Source: Anaerolineae bacterium
GTDB taxonomy: Bacteria; Chloroflexota; Anaerolineae; Aggregatilineales; J027
Direction of reading: 5' to 3'
Assembly (NCBI GenBank): GCA_019913005.1
Contig: JAIOHL010000281.1
Location: forward strand, 1 to 64,000
Length of the DNA stretch: 64,000 nucleotides
The notes beneath the pieces are model-generated. The model searched no databases. It saw only the letters and a list, made by a program, of their open reading frames with translations, and was not told the origin of the DNA. Both the position numbers and the translations under genes were made by a program. Shown here piece by piece: positions 7,327-15,816 of this stretch (its first letter is position 1; each line of letters starts with the position of its first letter).

Positions 7327-9315
7327 GTGGCCGGAATAGACAGAACGACTCCCCAGCATAAAGTTGAAAATGGCGCGAATTATGATGCCTCTAGCATTCA
7401 GCATCTCGAAGGTGTTGAGCATGTCCGTAAACGCCCCGGTATGTATGTCGGTGGGACGGACATTCGTGCATTACATCATCTAGTCTATGAGGTAGTTGAT
7501 AATTCGGTGGACGAGGCACTGGCGGGGCGTGCCAGTTATGTCGAAATCACGCTGCATGATGATGGCTCGGTCAGTGTTATAGATGATGGGGCTGGGATTC
7601 CGGTTGGAATTCACCCTAAAGCGGGTATTTCGACATTGGAATTGGTGCTGACACGCTTGGGTGCAGGCGGTAAGTTCGATAACAAAGCCTATGCCGTCTC
7701 CGGTGGTCTGCACGGCGTCGGTGTGTCTGCGGTCAATGCACTTTCAAGCCATTTACGTGCGGAGGTCAAACGCGAAGGCAAAGTCTGGGTGCAAGACTTT
7801 GAACGTGGTCATCCTGTAACTGATGTAAAAGCGGTACGCAAAATGAAAGAAGGCGAAATTACAGGAACAACAATTCATTTCATGCCCGACGAGGAAATTT
7901 TCCCCGAACGCACCTTTAGTTATGAGACCCTCGTCAATCGCTTCCGCGAAATTTCATTTTTGGTCAGCGGCCTCACCATTGCAGTACGCGATGAACGTGC
8001 CAAGCCATTTTCGCACGAGATGATGTTCTATTTTGAGGGTGGTCTGCGTTCATTTGCCCAATATCTTAATCGCAACCGCCAAGCGCTCCATCCAGTTGTT
8101 TATGCCGAACGGGAAGTCTGGTTTAATGAAGACGACCCAGAGAAAGCCTATCGCGTGGGTATTGAAGTGGCGATTCAATATACGGATGGTTCGACGACAA
8201 CGGAATTGGCTTTTGCCAATACCATCAATACCCCAGATGGTGGCAGTCACCTGACGGGCTTGCGTTCGGCCATCACCCGCACGGTCAATAACTATGCGCG
8301 TAAGGCGGGTTTCCTCAAAGATAAAGAGGCCAATTTCTCTAGTAATGATACGCTGGAAGGGTTGACCGCAATTGTCAGCGTCAAACACCCTGATCCCCAA
8401 TTTGAAAGCCAGACCAAAGTCAAATTGATGAATCCCGAAGTACAGGGTGCGGTGTCGTCGGTGCTGGGGGATGTGTTTGGCGAATTTTTGGAGAACAATT
8501 CACGGGAAGCACGGCGCGTCATTGAAAAATGTATGCTGTCGAAACGGGCGCGGGATGCGGCGGCCAAAGCGCGTGATCTCGTCCGTAACAGCCGGGGGAA
8601 TTTGCTGGAAAACACGACCCTGCCCGGTAAACTGGCTGACTGCTCCAACAGCAACCCCGCCGAGACGGAATTGTTTATCGTTGAAGGGGACTCGGCAGGT
8701 GGTTCGGCGAAACAAGGGCGTGATCGTCACTTCCAAGCGATTTTGCCGCTGCGTGGGAAGATTCTCAACACCGAACGTGCTCGGCTGGATAAGATTTTGG
8801 ATAACAATGAAGTGCGGGCGTTAATTTCGGCGCTTGGCGTGGGGGTTGGTGATGATTTTGACCTCTCGAAACTGCGCTATCACCGCATTATCATTATGAC
8901 CGACGCTGACCAAGACGGTTCGCACATTACCACGCTGCTGCTGACGCTGTTCTTTCGCTATATGACCCCACTGATTCAAGGTGGGCATTTGTATATCGCA
9001 CAGCCACCGCTGTATCGTATCGCCGTCAAGAATAAGGTGCAGTATGCCTATGGGGAAGATGACCGGGATCAGATTTTGCGGGAATTGAACACCGAAAAAG
9101 CGACCCTTCAGCGGTTTAAGGGGTTGGGTGAAATGAATCCTGACCAGTTGTGGGATACCACCATGAATCCTGAAAATCGCACGCTACTTCAGGTGCATAT
9201 TGATGATCTTGCCATCGCTGACCAGACGTTTGATATGTTGATGGGCAGCAGTGTGCCACCGCGCAAACGTTTTATCCAGACCCATGCCAAGAACGTGCGG
9301 AATTTGGATATTTAA
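7327..9315 (+). CDS. gyrB: DNA gyrase subunit B
   Basis: 662 residues, type IIA topoisomerase ATPase subunit that works with GyrA to introduce negative supercoils. GHKL motifs: EVVDNSVDEAL, DDGAGIPV and GGLHGVGVSAVNALS. The transducer loop carries QTK (SQTKVKL). The Toprim region has EGDSAGGSAKQGRDR and DADQDGSHITTLL, and the tail FKGLGEMNPDQLWDTTMNP is typical. No large Gram-negative insertion is present. It starts with GTG 7327 behind AGGAGG (7316-7321). ParE is a possible alternative, but the position beside rpmH-yidC-jag favours GyrB. Confidence 0.95.
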   Translation: MAGIDRTTPQHKVENGANYDASSIQHLEGVEHVRKRPGMYVGGTDIRALHHLVYEVVDNSVDEALAGRASYVEITLHDDGSVSVIDDGAGIPVGIHPKAGISTLELVLTRLGAGGKFDNKAYAVSGGLHGVGVSAVNALSSHLRAEVKREGKVWVQDFERGHPVTDVKAVRKMKEGEITGTTIHFMPDEEIFPERTFSYETLVNRFREISFLVSGLTIAVRDERAKPFSHEMMFYFEGGLRSFAQYLNRNRQALHPVVYAEREVWFNEDDPEKAYRVGIEVAIQYTDGSTTTELAFANTINTPDGGSHLTGLRSAITRTVNNYARKAGFLKDKEANFSSNDTLEGLTAIVSVKHPDPQFESQTKVKLMNPEVQGAVSSVLGDVFGEFLENNSREARRVIEKCMLSKRARDAAAKARDLVRNSRGNLLENTTLPGKLADCSNSNPAETELFIVEGDSAGGSAKQGRDRHFQAILPLRGKILNTERARLDKILDNNEVRALISALGVGVGDDFDLSKLRYHRIIIMTDADQDGSHITTLLLTLFFRYMTPLIQGGHLYIAQPPLYRIAVKNKVQYAYGEDDRDQILRELNTEKATLQRFKGLGEMNPDQLWDTTMNPENRTLLQVHIDDLAIADQTFDMLMGSSVPPRKRFIQTHAKNVRNLDI

Positions 9316-9368
9316 AGATCATCCCCACCCTAAATCCCTCCCCATTGCATGGAGAGGGACTTTGAAAC

Positions 9369-9397
9369 ACCCCATCACTCACGAAGGGGTATTTTTA
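9369..9397 (+). terminator. terminator after gyrB
   Basis: ACCCC (9369-9373) pairs with GGGGT (9386-9390), followed by ATTTTTA. A second GC-rich hairpin (CCCTCCCC...GGAGAGGG, about 9338-9360) lies just upstream and resembles the one at the start of the window. Confidence 0.6.
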
Positions 9398-9403
9398 TTT
9401 CTT

Positions 9404-10036
9404 TTATTCCGCTTCGATATTGGGATACTCGATGAAGGCTTCTTGAATCGGCTGGCCTGTTACAATGTCGTAGACGGAAAAGCACAGTTCTGGCAGGGTG
9501 AGGATGGCATAGGTACGGCTGCCACGTTCGGAGATCGAGCCGGGATTCAACACCCAACGCCCTTCGATATGGGCACGCATGGGGATGTGGGTATGGCCTA
9601 ATATCAAAATGTCGGCGTCGGCAAGCTCGACAATGCGTTTAAAAATATAGGGCCGGGTTTGGGGGTGAAGCGTCCAGAGCGTGCCATGTGATATAACAAC
9701 GCGCTGGCCCGCCCATTCATAACGAAGGATTTCGGGCAGGTGTTGAAGATAGGTGAAGGTGTCTGGCTGTAAGAGCCGATTTTGCAGGTCTGCTGAATCG
9801 CCATTTTTTAGTAGCCATAAATGATGCCCGACAGAATATTGATCGTGATTGCCCATAACACCGGGAATGGCTAACTCTTTTAGACGGGCGACCACTTCAT
9901 CACCCCGCCCGCGCCCTATTTCAACAACATCGCCGATGCAAATGATTTGATCAACATTCTGAAACTGCAACTGGGCCAGTGCTAATTCAAGGCCATTTAA
10001 TTCAGAGTGGATGTCAGATAGGAGGCCGATTTTCAT
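9404..10036 (-). CDS. YfcE/MJ0936-type metallophosphoesterase
   Basis: 210 residues, calcineurin-like phosphoesterase. All metal-binding blocks are present in order: SDIHSE near the start, GDVVEIGRG, MGNHDQ, an ISHGTLW block and LGHTHIP. Small members hydrolyse phosphodiesters with Mn2+; the substrate cannot be read from sequence. The start overlaps the DnaJ-domain gene's end by 4 bases (ATGA), and it is the last gene of a six-gene minus-strand set. Confidence 0.88.
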   Translation of the reverse strand: MKIGLLSDIHSELNGLELALAQLQFQNVDQIICIGDVVEIGRGRGDEVVARLKELAIPGVMGNHDQYSVGHHLWLLKNGDSADLQNRLLQPDTFTYLQHLPEILRYEWAGQRVVISHGTLWTLHPQTRPYIFKRIVELADADILILGHTHIPMRAHIEGRWVLNPGSISERGSRTYAILTLPELCFSVYDIVTGQPIQEAFIEYPNIEAE

Positions 10037-11019
10037 TCTTTGTATAGGGTAACGGCACAGGCCGCCAGTGGACTACCATTTTGATGGTCAATCGTCAGAA
10101 TAATGCGATAGTAACCCGCTGGATAACGGAGCAAGGGCGAGAGGGAAGCGAGTTGGTTGTGATAGATGGGGCTTTCGGGCAAGATTTGCGGCTGGCGATT
10201 CATGGAAATAATGAGTTTGGCCTCGTTGCGTGGATTATCGCCCAAAAGCTCAACTTCTACCCGGTAGGTATAGAGGTCGGGATGGTCAACCGTACCGATT
10301 AGCTGCATCGTATCAGCGGTCAGTTTTGCACCATCGGATGGGAACTCGATTAGGGCATATTGCGTACAATTCCCCGGCATCACAATGGGGGTGACGCTGG
10401 GGGCAGGGGTGGGTGTGGAGATAAAGCCCCCCAAGCCCGCCATGAGCGTTGAAGTTGGGCCGTTTTCGGTAGCCAGCTTTTCGTCGAGCGGAGAGTCGGA
10501 TGAGGGCGAAAAAAAGCCACCAAAAATAAGTGCCCCATTACAAAGCAGGATCAGTCCCACTATCGGCATGACGTAGCGATAGGGGCCGGTCATCAATTCC
10601 ATCGCGGCCACATAAAACGGACGCAGCCAACCCATGCCCCTTTCTTCTAACCATACCCCGCGCCTTTTGACAGGTTTGTAACCGGGGCGGGTGGTGTAAT
10701 GTCGCGGTGGGGTATAAGTTGAGCGGGGGCGAACACCAGCCGATGAAAGCGGCTTGCTAAGTCCGGTACGGCTGTAATAGGCCCAGCGTAAATCATTATA
10801 TTGGCTGCGTAGCTCGGTGTCGCTCAAAATGGAGTAGGCTTCGGTCAGGCGCTGAAATTGTTCGGTGGCCCATTCCATACGATCCGGGTTGCGGTCAGGA
10901 TGGATTTCTTTGGCTTTTTGGCGATAGGCACGTTGAATGGTTTCAGTATCGGCGCTCATTTCGACACCGATAAGCTGATAAAAATCATATTGGGGATCGT
11001 AGCGAAGATTAAGACGCAT
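10033..11019 (-). CDS. J-domain membrane protein
   Basis: 328 residues. An N-terminal J domain (about 10-80) carries the HPD motif in KEIHPDRNPDR, so it should stimulate an Hsp70 ATPase. A basic linker rich in Pro/Arg/Tyr follows, then one transmembrane segment (VMPIVGLILLCNGALIFGGFF, about residues 156-176) and an extracytoplasmic ~150-residue domain with no recognised fold. It lacks the Gly/Phe and zinc-finger regions of canonical DnaJ. The type suggests a membrane-tethered J protein with unknown clients. Confidence 0.85.
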   Translation of the reverse strand: MRLNLRYDPQYDFYQLIGVEMSADTETIQRAYRQKAKEIHPDRNPDRMEWATEQFQRLTEAYSILSDTELRSQYNDLRWAYYSRTGLSKPLSSAGVRPRSTYTPPRHYTTRPGYKPVKRRGVWLEERGMGWLRPFYVAAMELMTGPYRYVMPIVGLILLCNGALIFGGFFSPSSDSPLDEKLATENGPTSTLMAGLGGFISTPTPAPSVTPIVMPGNCTQYALIEFPSDGAKLTADTMQLIGTVDHPDLYTYRVEVELLGDNPRNEAKLIISMNRQPQILPESPIYHNQLASLSPLLRYPAGYYRIILTIDHQNGSPLAACAVTLYKE

Positions 11020-11041
11020 TGGACTCTGGGACTACAACCAT

Positions 11042-11362
11042 TTAGCGGCGGCCATACCGACGTTCGGCCTCGTCAAAATCACCTGTATTGACTTCCAAAA
11101 TTACCATGCCACAGTTGCGACAGACATCCGCATCCACGCGGGTGAGATGACGAAATGGACGGAACATATTGCGTAATTTGCGAAGGGTCAAGCGGCGCGG
11201 GGCAAGATAGATATGGTCAAATTTGCCGCTGTAGTCAATCACATAGGCTGCCCCTAAATCGTTGGAACCACAGCGCGGACAGGCCCAACTCACAATAGCG
11301 GAACGCGGGCCAGTGGTTTGCGCTTCGGGCAGGGTTGGGGGCGGGGCAACAGGCATTGTCAT
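11042..11362 (-). CDS. small zinc-ribbon protein
   Basis: 106 residues. Two CxxC pairs, CPRC (about residues 28-31) and CRNC (about 81-84), are separated by a basic segment, consistent with a zinc ribbon. An acidic/basic tail ends ERRYGRR. There is no membrane segment. Family not identified. It is 15 bases upstream-adjacent to the MBL gene end and 22 bases before the J-domain gene, so probably cotranscribed. Confidence 0.75.
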   Translation of the reverse strand: MTMPVAPPPTLPEAQTTGPRSAIVSWACPRCGSNDLGAAYVIDYSGKFDHIYLAPRRLTLRKLRNMFRPFRHLTRVDADVCRNCGMVILEVNTGDFDEAERRYGRR

Positions 11363-11377
11363 CGTGCGATCACCTTT

Positions 11378-12139
11378 CTAAATATCATAAACGCTGAAAT
11401 CTGCCGCCAATTCAATCGGGCCGTTGTAGGTTTGGCGGGCTTCATCCAACAATCGGGTGGGGTCTTTTTCCCACACCTCATAATGAATCAACACCAGACG
11501 CTTGGAATTGGCTTCGGACGCGATTTCACCCGCTTGGGCCGCGCTGGAATGTCCGGCAGGGTCAGCCCCGGCGGATTCATGAAATAACAAATCGGCATCA
11601 TAACCGAGCCGCACAACATTTGGCGTTGGAGCAGTATCACAAGAATACCCCACGATTTTACCGGATGCACGGCTTTCAATTCGCATACCCATTGTAGGAA
11701 TGCCGTAATGTTTGACGGGCCAAGAGGTAATGCGGAAATCGGGGTTATCTAACACCAACTGCTCTTCGCGCTCAGGGATACGATGGAAGGCCACCGGGAA
11801 AAATTGGGGCCAGTCGTCCCATTGAAAAGCCGCCATCATATCTTCGGTGCGTTCAAGGCAGTGATGAAAACCGTAGACACGCAAGGGTTTACGACGGCCT
11901 AGCAACCACATGTGCATCAATAAAATCGGCACCCCATAGACATGATCGGGATGAAAGTGGGTCAGAATCATATCGGTGAGTTGGTTATGGTGGATGCCAA
12001 AACGTCGTAGATTGACGACTGGATTCGAGCCGCAATCTACCAGCACCACACTATGTTCGCCCTGCAATGCAAAATGTGTATTGTCGTGTTCAGCATCCGA
12101 TACGGCTGCGGCTGACCCCAACACGATTAATCGAGCCAT
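11378..12139 (-). CDS. MBL-fold hydrolase, RNase Z-like
   Basis: 253 residues. Metallo-beta-lactamase fold with THFHPDHVYG, a following His in the IPxMG region (WPVKHYGIPTMG), Asp in YSCDTAPTP, and terminal His in LIHYE. The GHSSAAQAGEIA block and overall order resemble RNase Z/ElaC and related phosphodiesterases. The long exosite arm that binds tRNA is not obvious, so a true tRNA 3'-processing role is uncertain. In an operon with the ABC genes upstream. Confidence 0.85.
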   Translation of the reverse strand: MARLIVLGSAAAVSDAEHDNTHFALQGEHSVVLVDCGSNPVVNLRRFGIHHNQLTDMILTHFHPDHVYGVPILLMHMWLLGRRKPLRVYGFHHCLERTEDMMAAFQWDDWPQFFPVAFHRIPEREEQLVLDNPDFRITSWPVKHYGIPTMGMRIESRASGKIVGYSCDTAPTPNVVRLGYDADLLFHESAGADPAGHSSAAQAGEIASEANSKRLVLIHYEVWEKDPTRLLDEARQTYNGPIELAADFSVYDI

Positions 12140-12187
12140 AAGTGTCCTTTGTGATAGGGCAGAATGTTCTATCCTATCCGATTGTTT

Positions 12188-13723
12188 TTACAGGGTGAGT
12201 GCCCACTCCACCGCCTTCGGGGTAACATGCACCTCAAAAATCCCCGCGATAATAAGAAGGGGCAGCACAACAGCAAACCCAATTTTCACCACATCTGCGA
12301 ATGCACGCAACCACGCCTCCCCCACCGTCATGTTCTGAGGGGGTTTGGTCGCCACACTGCCTAAACGCAGCGCCGCCGCCCCTGCGATGATGATGGCCGG
12401 GATTTCAAAGATGCCATGTGGGATAATTGCCACGATAAAAGGCAGTGGACTTATCCCGGCTGCGGTGACATTCCCCATTAAATACCCAAGTATCCCAAAA
12501 GGCAAGATGACCAAGAGGATCGAAGCGACACCAAAGCTGAATGCACCCAGTAAAGTCGCTACAAACAACACACGCATGTTTTGGGTGATGGCAAATGACA
12601 CCCACTGCGGGTCTTTTTGGGCGGTCTCCCAAATATCACGCATATCGTCGAGGATTTGGTTGTTATCTTTGTTCTCAAGTGGTAACTGCCATTTTTCGGA
12701 GAGTGCCCAACCGCCTGCGAAGGAGAGAATCATGGCTACGAGCAGGCACAAACTTGCACCGCGTAAATTACGAACGGAGGGGAAGACCGCCCGGCGGTAA
12801 TAGCGAATGGGGTTGGGACGGATAGGACGACCCGCAGCTTTGGCGGCGCGACGATCTTCACGGGTGACGCCTGTTAATTGCTCCCAAAAGATACGCCATG
12901 CCCAACGTAAGTTAATTTCGTCAATAGAGCGGCCTAGCAACTCCTCGCGGTTAAAAATGCCTGCCCCGGTACGTACCAGTAAGGTTGTGACGATGAGTAG
13001 CCCGCCAGCGACATACCACAAGACATAACGTTGATGGGGCTGTATCATCAGGATGCTTTCGCCCATGACCAAAATAGACATCGGCAAAATAATGGCACTC
13101 GCAAGCAGGTTGGCGGCGCGGGTCGAGGTGGTTTGGCTGGAAACAACGACAGCTCCCGTCACCATCACCAATGCTTGCACGGTGGTAAGGGTGGCAATCA
13201 AAACCACAAGACTGAAATCGGGCCGCCATTGCTGTGACCCTAAAATCATCTGCCCAATGTAAATCCCCACGCCGAGATAGGCAGCGACGAGGGGCGGAAT
13301 CATCGCGGCGAATACCTTACCCAGATATAACTCAGTATTGGTAAGAGGGGTCGAGAGCAAAGGTTCAAGGCTGCGACGTTCCTTTTCACCGACAAAAGTT
13401 TCGAGGGCGATGACCAGTGAAATGCTGACCGGGAAGAATCCCACCAACATGGGCATGAGGGGCAAAAACGCCTCAATAAACTCCTTACCGTCCGCGCCCT
13501 GTTTGTCGAAGTAATTGATAAACACGCGACTGGTGAAATTGGCAAGTGTCGGGAAAAACAGCGTTAGAAGGAATATCGGCACGACAATGCGCCAATCTCG
13601 AAAGCTGTCACGGACTTCGCGGCGGGTGATGATCCACGCATTGCGCAGGGTATGCAGCCAATTAAACCCGTTGCCGAAATAGGTCTGGACATGATCACTT
13701 GTATCACTGGACAGCGCGTTCAT
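12188..13723 (-). CDS. ABC-2 permease fused to a SpoIIM domain
   Basis: About 511 residues. The N-terminal half is an ABC-2/NatB-like permease: a cytoplasmic start, first helix (VVPIFLLTLFFPTL), an extracytoplasmic stretch, and a cluster of helices including the EKERRSLEPLLSTPLTNTE cytosolic motif typical of ABC-2 exporters. The C-terminal ~190 residues look like SpoIIM/DUF95, with NMRVLFVATLLGAFSFGV and IPHGIFEIPAIIIAGAAALRLG. The chosen ATG 13723 has AGGAGA upstream and overlaps the ATPase gene by 20 bases; a longer frame to 13774 would overlap more. Export substrate unknown. Confidence 0.85.
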   Translation of the reverse strand: MNALSSDTSDHVQTYFGNGFNWLHTLRNAWIITRREVRDSFRDWRIVVPIFLLTLFFPTLANFTSRVFINYFDKQGADGKEFIEAFLPLMPMLVGFFPVSISLVIALETFVGEKERRSLEPLLSTPLTNTELYLGKVFAAMIPPLVAAYLGVGIYIGQMILGSQQWRPDFSLVVLIATLTTVQALVMVTGAVVVSSQTTSTRAANLLASAIILPMSILVMGESILMIQPHQRYVLWYVAGGLLIVTTLLVRTGAGIFNREELLGRSIDEINLRWAWRIFWEQLTGVTREDRRAAKAAGRPIRPNPIRYYRRAVFPSVRNLRGASLCLLVAMILSFAGGWALSEKWQLPLENKDNNQILDDMRDIWETAQKDPQWVSFAITQNMRVLFVATLLGAFSFGVASILLVILPFGILGYLMGNVTAAGISPLPFIVAIIPHGIFEIPAIIIAGAAALRLGSVATKPPQNMTVGEAWLRAFADVVKIGFAVVLPLLIIAGIFEVHVTPKAVEWALTL

Positions 13724-14657
13724 GGGATTTCTTCTCCTGCCCCTCATCTTCTTCGACGATTTGTAAGTAGACATCTTCCAATGTCTGGGTTAATTGGCTG
13801 AGGGTGATGACATCAATGCCCAAACCTAACACGCGACGTAAGACCTGTGGGTTGATTTCAGTTGGATTAGAGGCCTCATAACGCAGCCAGTTTTCGCCGT
13901 TCTCGACGACTTTCACTAGTGGGGCTAAATCTTTAGCAAGGCCATTTAGTGATTGTGAGGTTTTAAGTTCCATCAGGGGCGGGCCAACAAAACGAGTGGC
14001 GAGACTTGCCATATCACCATAGGCCACAATACGACCCCGCCGAATCACGCCAATGCTATCCGCAAGGGCTTCGGCTTCGGTCAGGTTATGGGTGGTCAAA
14101 ATGATGGTGCGTTTGTCTTGGCGCAGTTCCATAATGGCGTCGCGCACCAATTTGGCACTTTGCGGATCCATCGCACTGGTGGGTTCGTCGAGCAGCAGCA
14201 CAGGCGGATCATGCAGCAGCGAACGTACAAGGGCCAGTTTTTGTTTCATGCCTTTGGAATATTCACCGACCCGTTTGTTAAAGGCATCCCCTAAGCCGAA
14301 GCGAGTCATCAACTGTTCGGCACGGGCTTGGCGGACACTGGGCGGGAGATGATAGATGCGTCCAAAAAAATCGAGATATTCCAGACCGCGCATTCGTTCA
14401 TAGAGACCGTGCTGCTCGGTCAACACGCCGACACTGGCCCGCACCCGCGCCGCATCTTTCACGACATCATAACCCGCGACTTTGGCCCAGCCGGAAGTGG
14501 GAGCGAGGATGGAGGTCAACATGCGGATGGTGGTGGTTTTGCCCGCCCCATTTGGCCCTAAGATTGCCAAGACCGTGCCGGGGGGAACGGAGAGGTTGAC
14601 GTTATGCACGGCCTCAAAATCACCAAAAAATTTGGTTAGGCCCTCGGTTTCAATCAT
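13704..14657 (-). CDS. ABC transporter ATP-binding protein (ABC-2 exporter type)
   Basis: 317 residues, CcmA/NatA-like ATPase. Walker A GPNGAGKTTTIRML, Q-loop region, signature YSKGMKQKLALVRSLL, Walker B VLLLDEPTSAMDP and switch His in LTTHNLTEAE are all intact. The C-terminal ~80 residues form a regulatory extension. It pairs with the overlapping permease downstream to form an exporter. First gene of the minus-strand set ending at 9404. Confidence 0.92.
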   Translation of the reverse strand: MIETEGLTKFFGDFEAVHNVNLSVPPGTVLAILGPNGAGKTTTIRMLTSILAPTSGWAKVAGYDVVKDAARVRASVGVLTEQHGLYERMRGLEYLDFFGRIYHLPPSVRQARAEQLMTRFGLGDAFNKRVGEYSKGMKQKLALVRSLLHDPPVLLLDEPTSAMDPQSAKLVRDAIMELRQDKRTIILTTHNLTEAEALADSIGVIRRGRIVAYGDMASLATRFVGPPLMELKTSQSLNGLAKDLAPLVKVVENGENWLRYEASNPTEINPQVLRRVLGLGIDVITLSQLTQTLEDVYLQIVEEDEGQEKKSHERAVQ

Positions 14658-14786
14658 AATTCCCTGTCCTTTTGATCGGGCGTTGTTATTTAATTGTAAG
14701 GAATTGTTAAAAGAACCTAAATAGTATTGAGGGCATGATTTGTATGAAAAATTTGTGAATGAGGGTACATGACCTCACCCCCCTGA

Positions 14787-14816
14787 CCCCCTCTCCGAAC
14801 GCTTTCAGAGAGGGGG
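14787..14816. repeat. GC-rich palindromic hairpin
   Basis: CCCCCTCTC (14787-14795) and GAGAGGGGG (14808-14816) form a perfect 9-bp stem inside a CCTCACCCCCCTGACCCC context that is seen again near 23840. It lies just upstream of the ABC ATPase gene and downstream of the lipoyl-transferase gene on the same strand, so it may also terminate the latter. Confidence 0.55.
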
Positions 14817-14854
14817 AGTAAAGCCACACACCGGCTGCCACCCCGATAAATATT

Positions 14855-15682
14855 CTAGCGGCGCAAATTCCATGAATCGTTGGCGTAGGTTTCTTTTATC
14901 AATTCGGTGGCTCGATCTTCCTCGTCTTGGCTTAAATCGGTAGCCTCTAAGTGGATATTAAACGTTGTGCTAAAGGCCTCCGCCATTGTATAAGCGGCTT
15001 TTTCCCAATCGAGTTCAATACCGAGGGCATCTTCCACCGTGCAGGCCCGCTGGCGTACCCGCTCTTTGGCGGATTCACGCTCGGTCTCGTTTTCAAACAC
15101 AAGGGCGTCACAAATTCGTGTGACATCGCCCCACAACGGAATTGATCCGTGCTGCAAGACGGCATTGGCGCGACGAACTTGGGCACTACCGATTAATTTA
15201 CGCCCCCGCCATGTAATTTCATAATTGGAGGGCACTTCAAAACAGACTGGCCCGGTGGTTTTGGGGGTCTCGTGTAAGGGCATACTTTCGGCGGCGACGC
15301 CCAACTGATGCAGACCATTGAGCAAAGCAGCACTAAGGCGGCGATAACTGGTGAGGATGTCGCCTTCGACCAGCGGGTGATCGTCGGGAAAGGCGATGCT
15401 GTAAGTAAGCTCGTCGGTGTGCAAAATCGCTTTACCACCGGTGGCCCGTCGCACCAAACTCCAACCCTGTGCGGCGATGCGTTCTTGGTCAGCTTCGCGG
15501 CTGAACTGCCCATAACCGAGCGAGAGGCAGGCAGGCCGCCACGCATAAAAACGCAGGGTGGGGCCAATCAATCGTTTGCCAATAGTCTCCATGATGGCTT
15601 GGTCAATTGCCATGTTGGTTGCGCCGTCTAAAGCAGGGTGAAAAATTACACGCCAAGTGTTTGTGGACATTTTTATACTCAC
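14855..15682 (-). CDS. lipoate/octanoyl protein transferase (LipM/LplA family)
   Basis: 275 residues, biotin/lipoate-protein ligase fold. The RRATGGKAILHTDELTYS block and GRKLIGSAQ with a catalytic-type Lys are the family hallmarks. A Cys in the PVCFEVPSNYEI segment corresponds to the acyl-enzyme Cys of LipM octanoyltransferases, and no long C-terminal LplA accessory domain is present, so LipM-type activity (octanoyl transfer to GcvH or E2 domains) is slightly favoured. GTG 15682 has AAGG upstream; ATG four codons later is an alternative. No lipA neighbour. Confidence 0.85.
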   Translation of the reverse strand: MSIKMSTNTWRVIFHPALDGATNMAIDQAIMETIGKRLIGPTLRFYAWRPACLSLGYGQFSREADQERIAAQGWSLVRRATGGKAILHTDELTYSIAFPDDHPLVEGDILTSYRRLSAALLNGLHQLGVAAESMPLHETPKTTGPVCFEVPSNYEITWRGRKLIGSAQVRRANAVLQHGSIPLWGDVTRICDALVFENETERESAKERVRQRACTVEDALGIELDWEKAAYTMAEAFSTTFNIHLEATDLSQDEEDRATELIKETYANDSWNLRR

Positions 15683-15729
15683 TTTAGCCTTGAAATTCGA
15701 AAAGTTTTTTAGCCAACTGTTCTAATTTT

Positions 15730-15747
15730 GCCAATTGGCGCTATAAT
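15730..15747 (+). promoter_or_regulatory. palindrome and -10 box before the NERD-helicase gene
   Basis: A perfect palindrome GCCAATTGGC (15730-15739) sits 2 bases before a consensus TATAAT (15742-15747), about 70 bases upstream of the start. The palindrome covers the promoter spacer, so it could be an operator; no clear -35 box is seen. Confidence 0.45.
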
Positions 15748-15816
15748 GCGAAATATTATGTACGAAATCCTAACAGGTTCAAAACGTTAGGCCAATATTG
15801 AAATTACCTTGAAACC

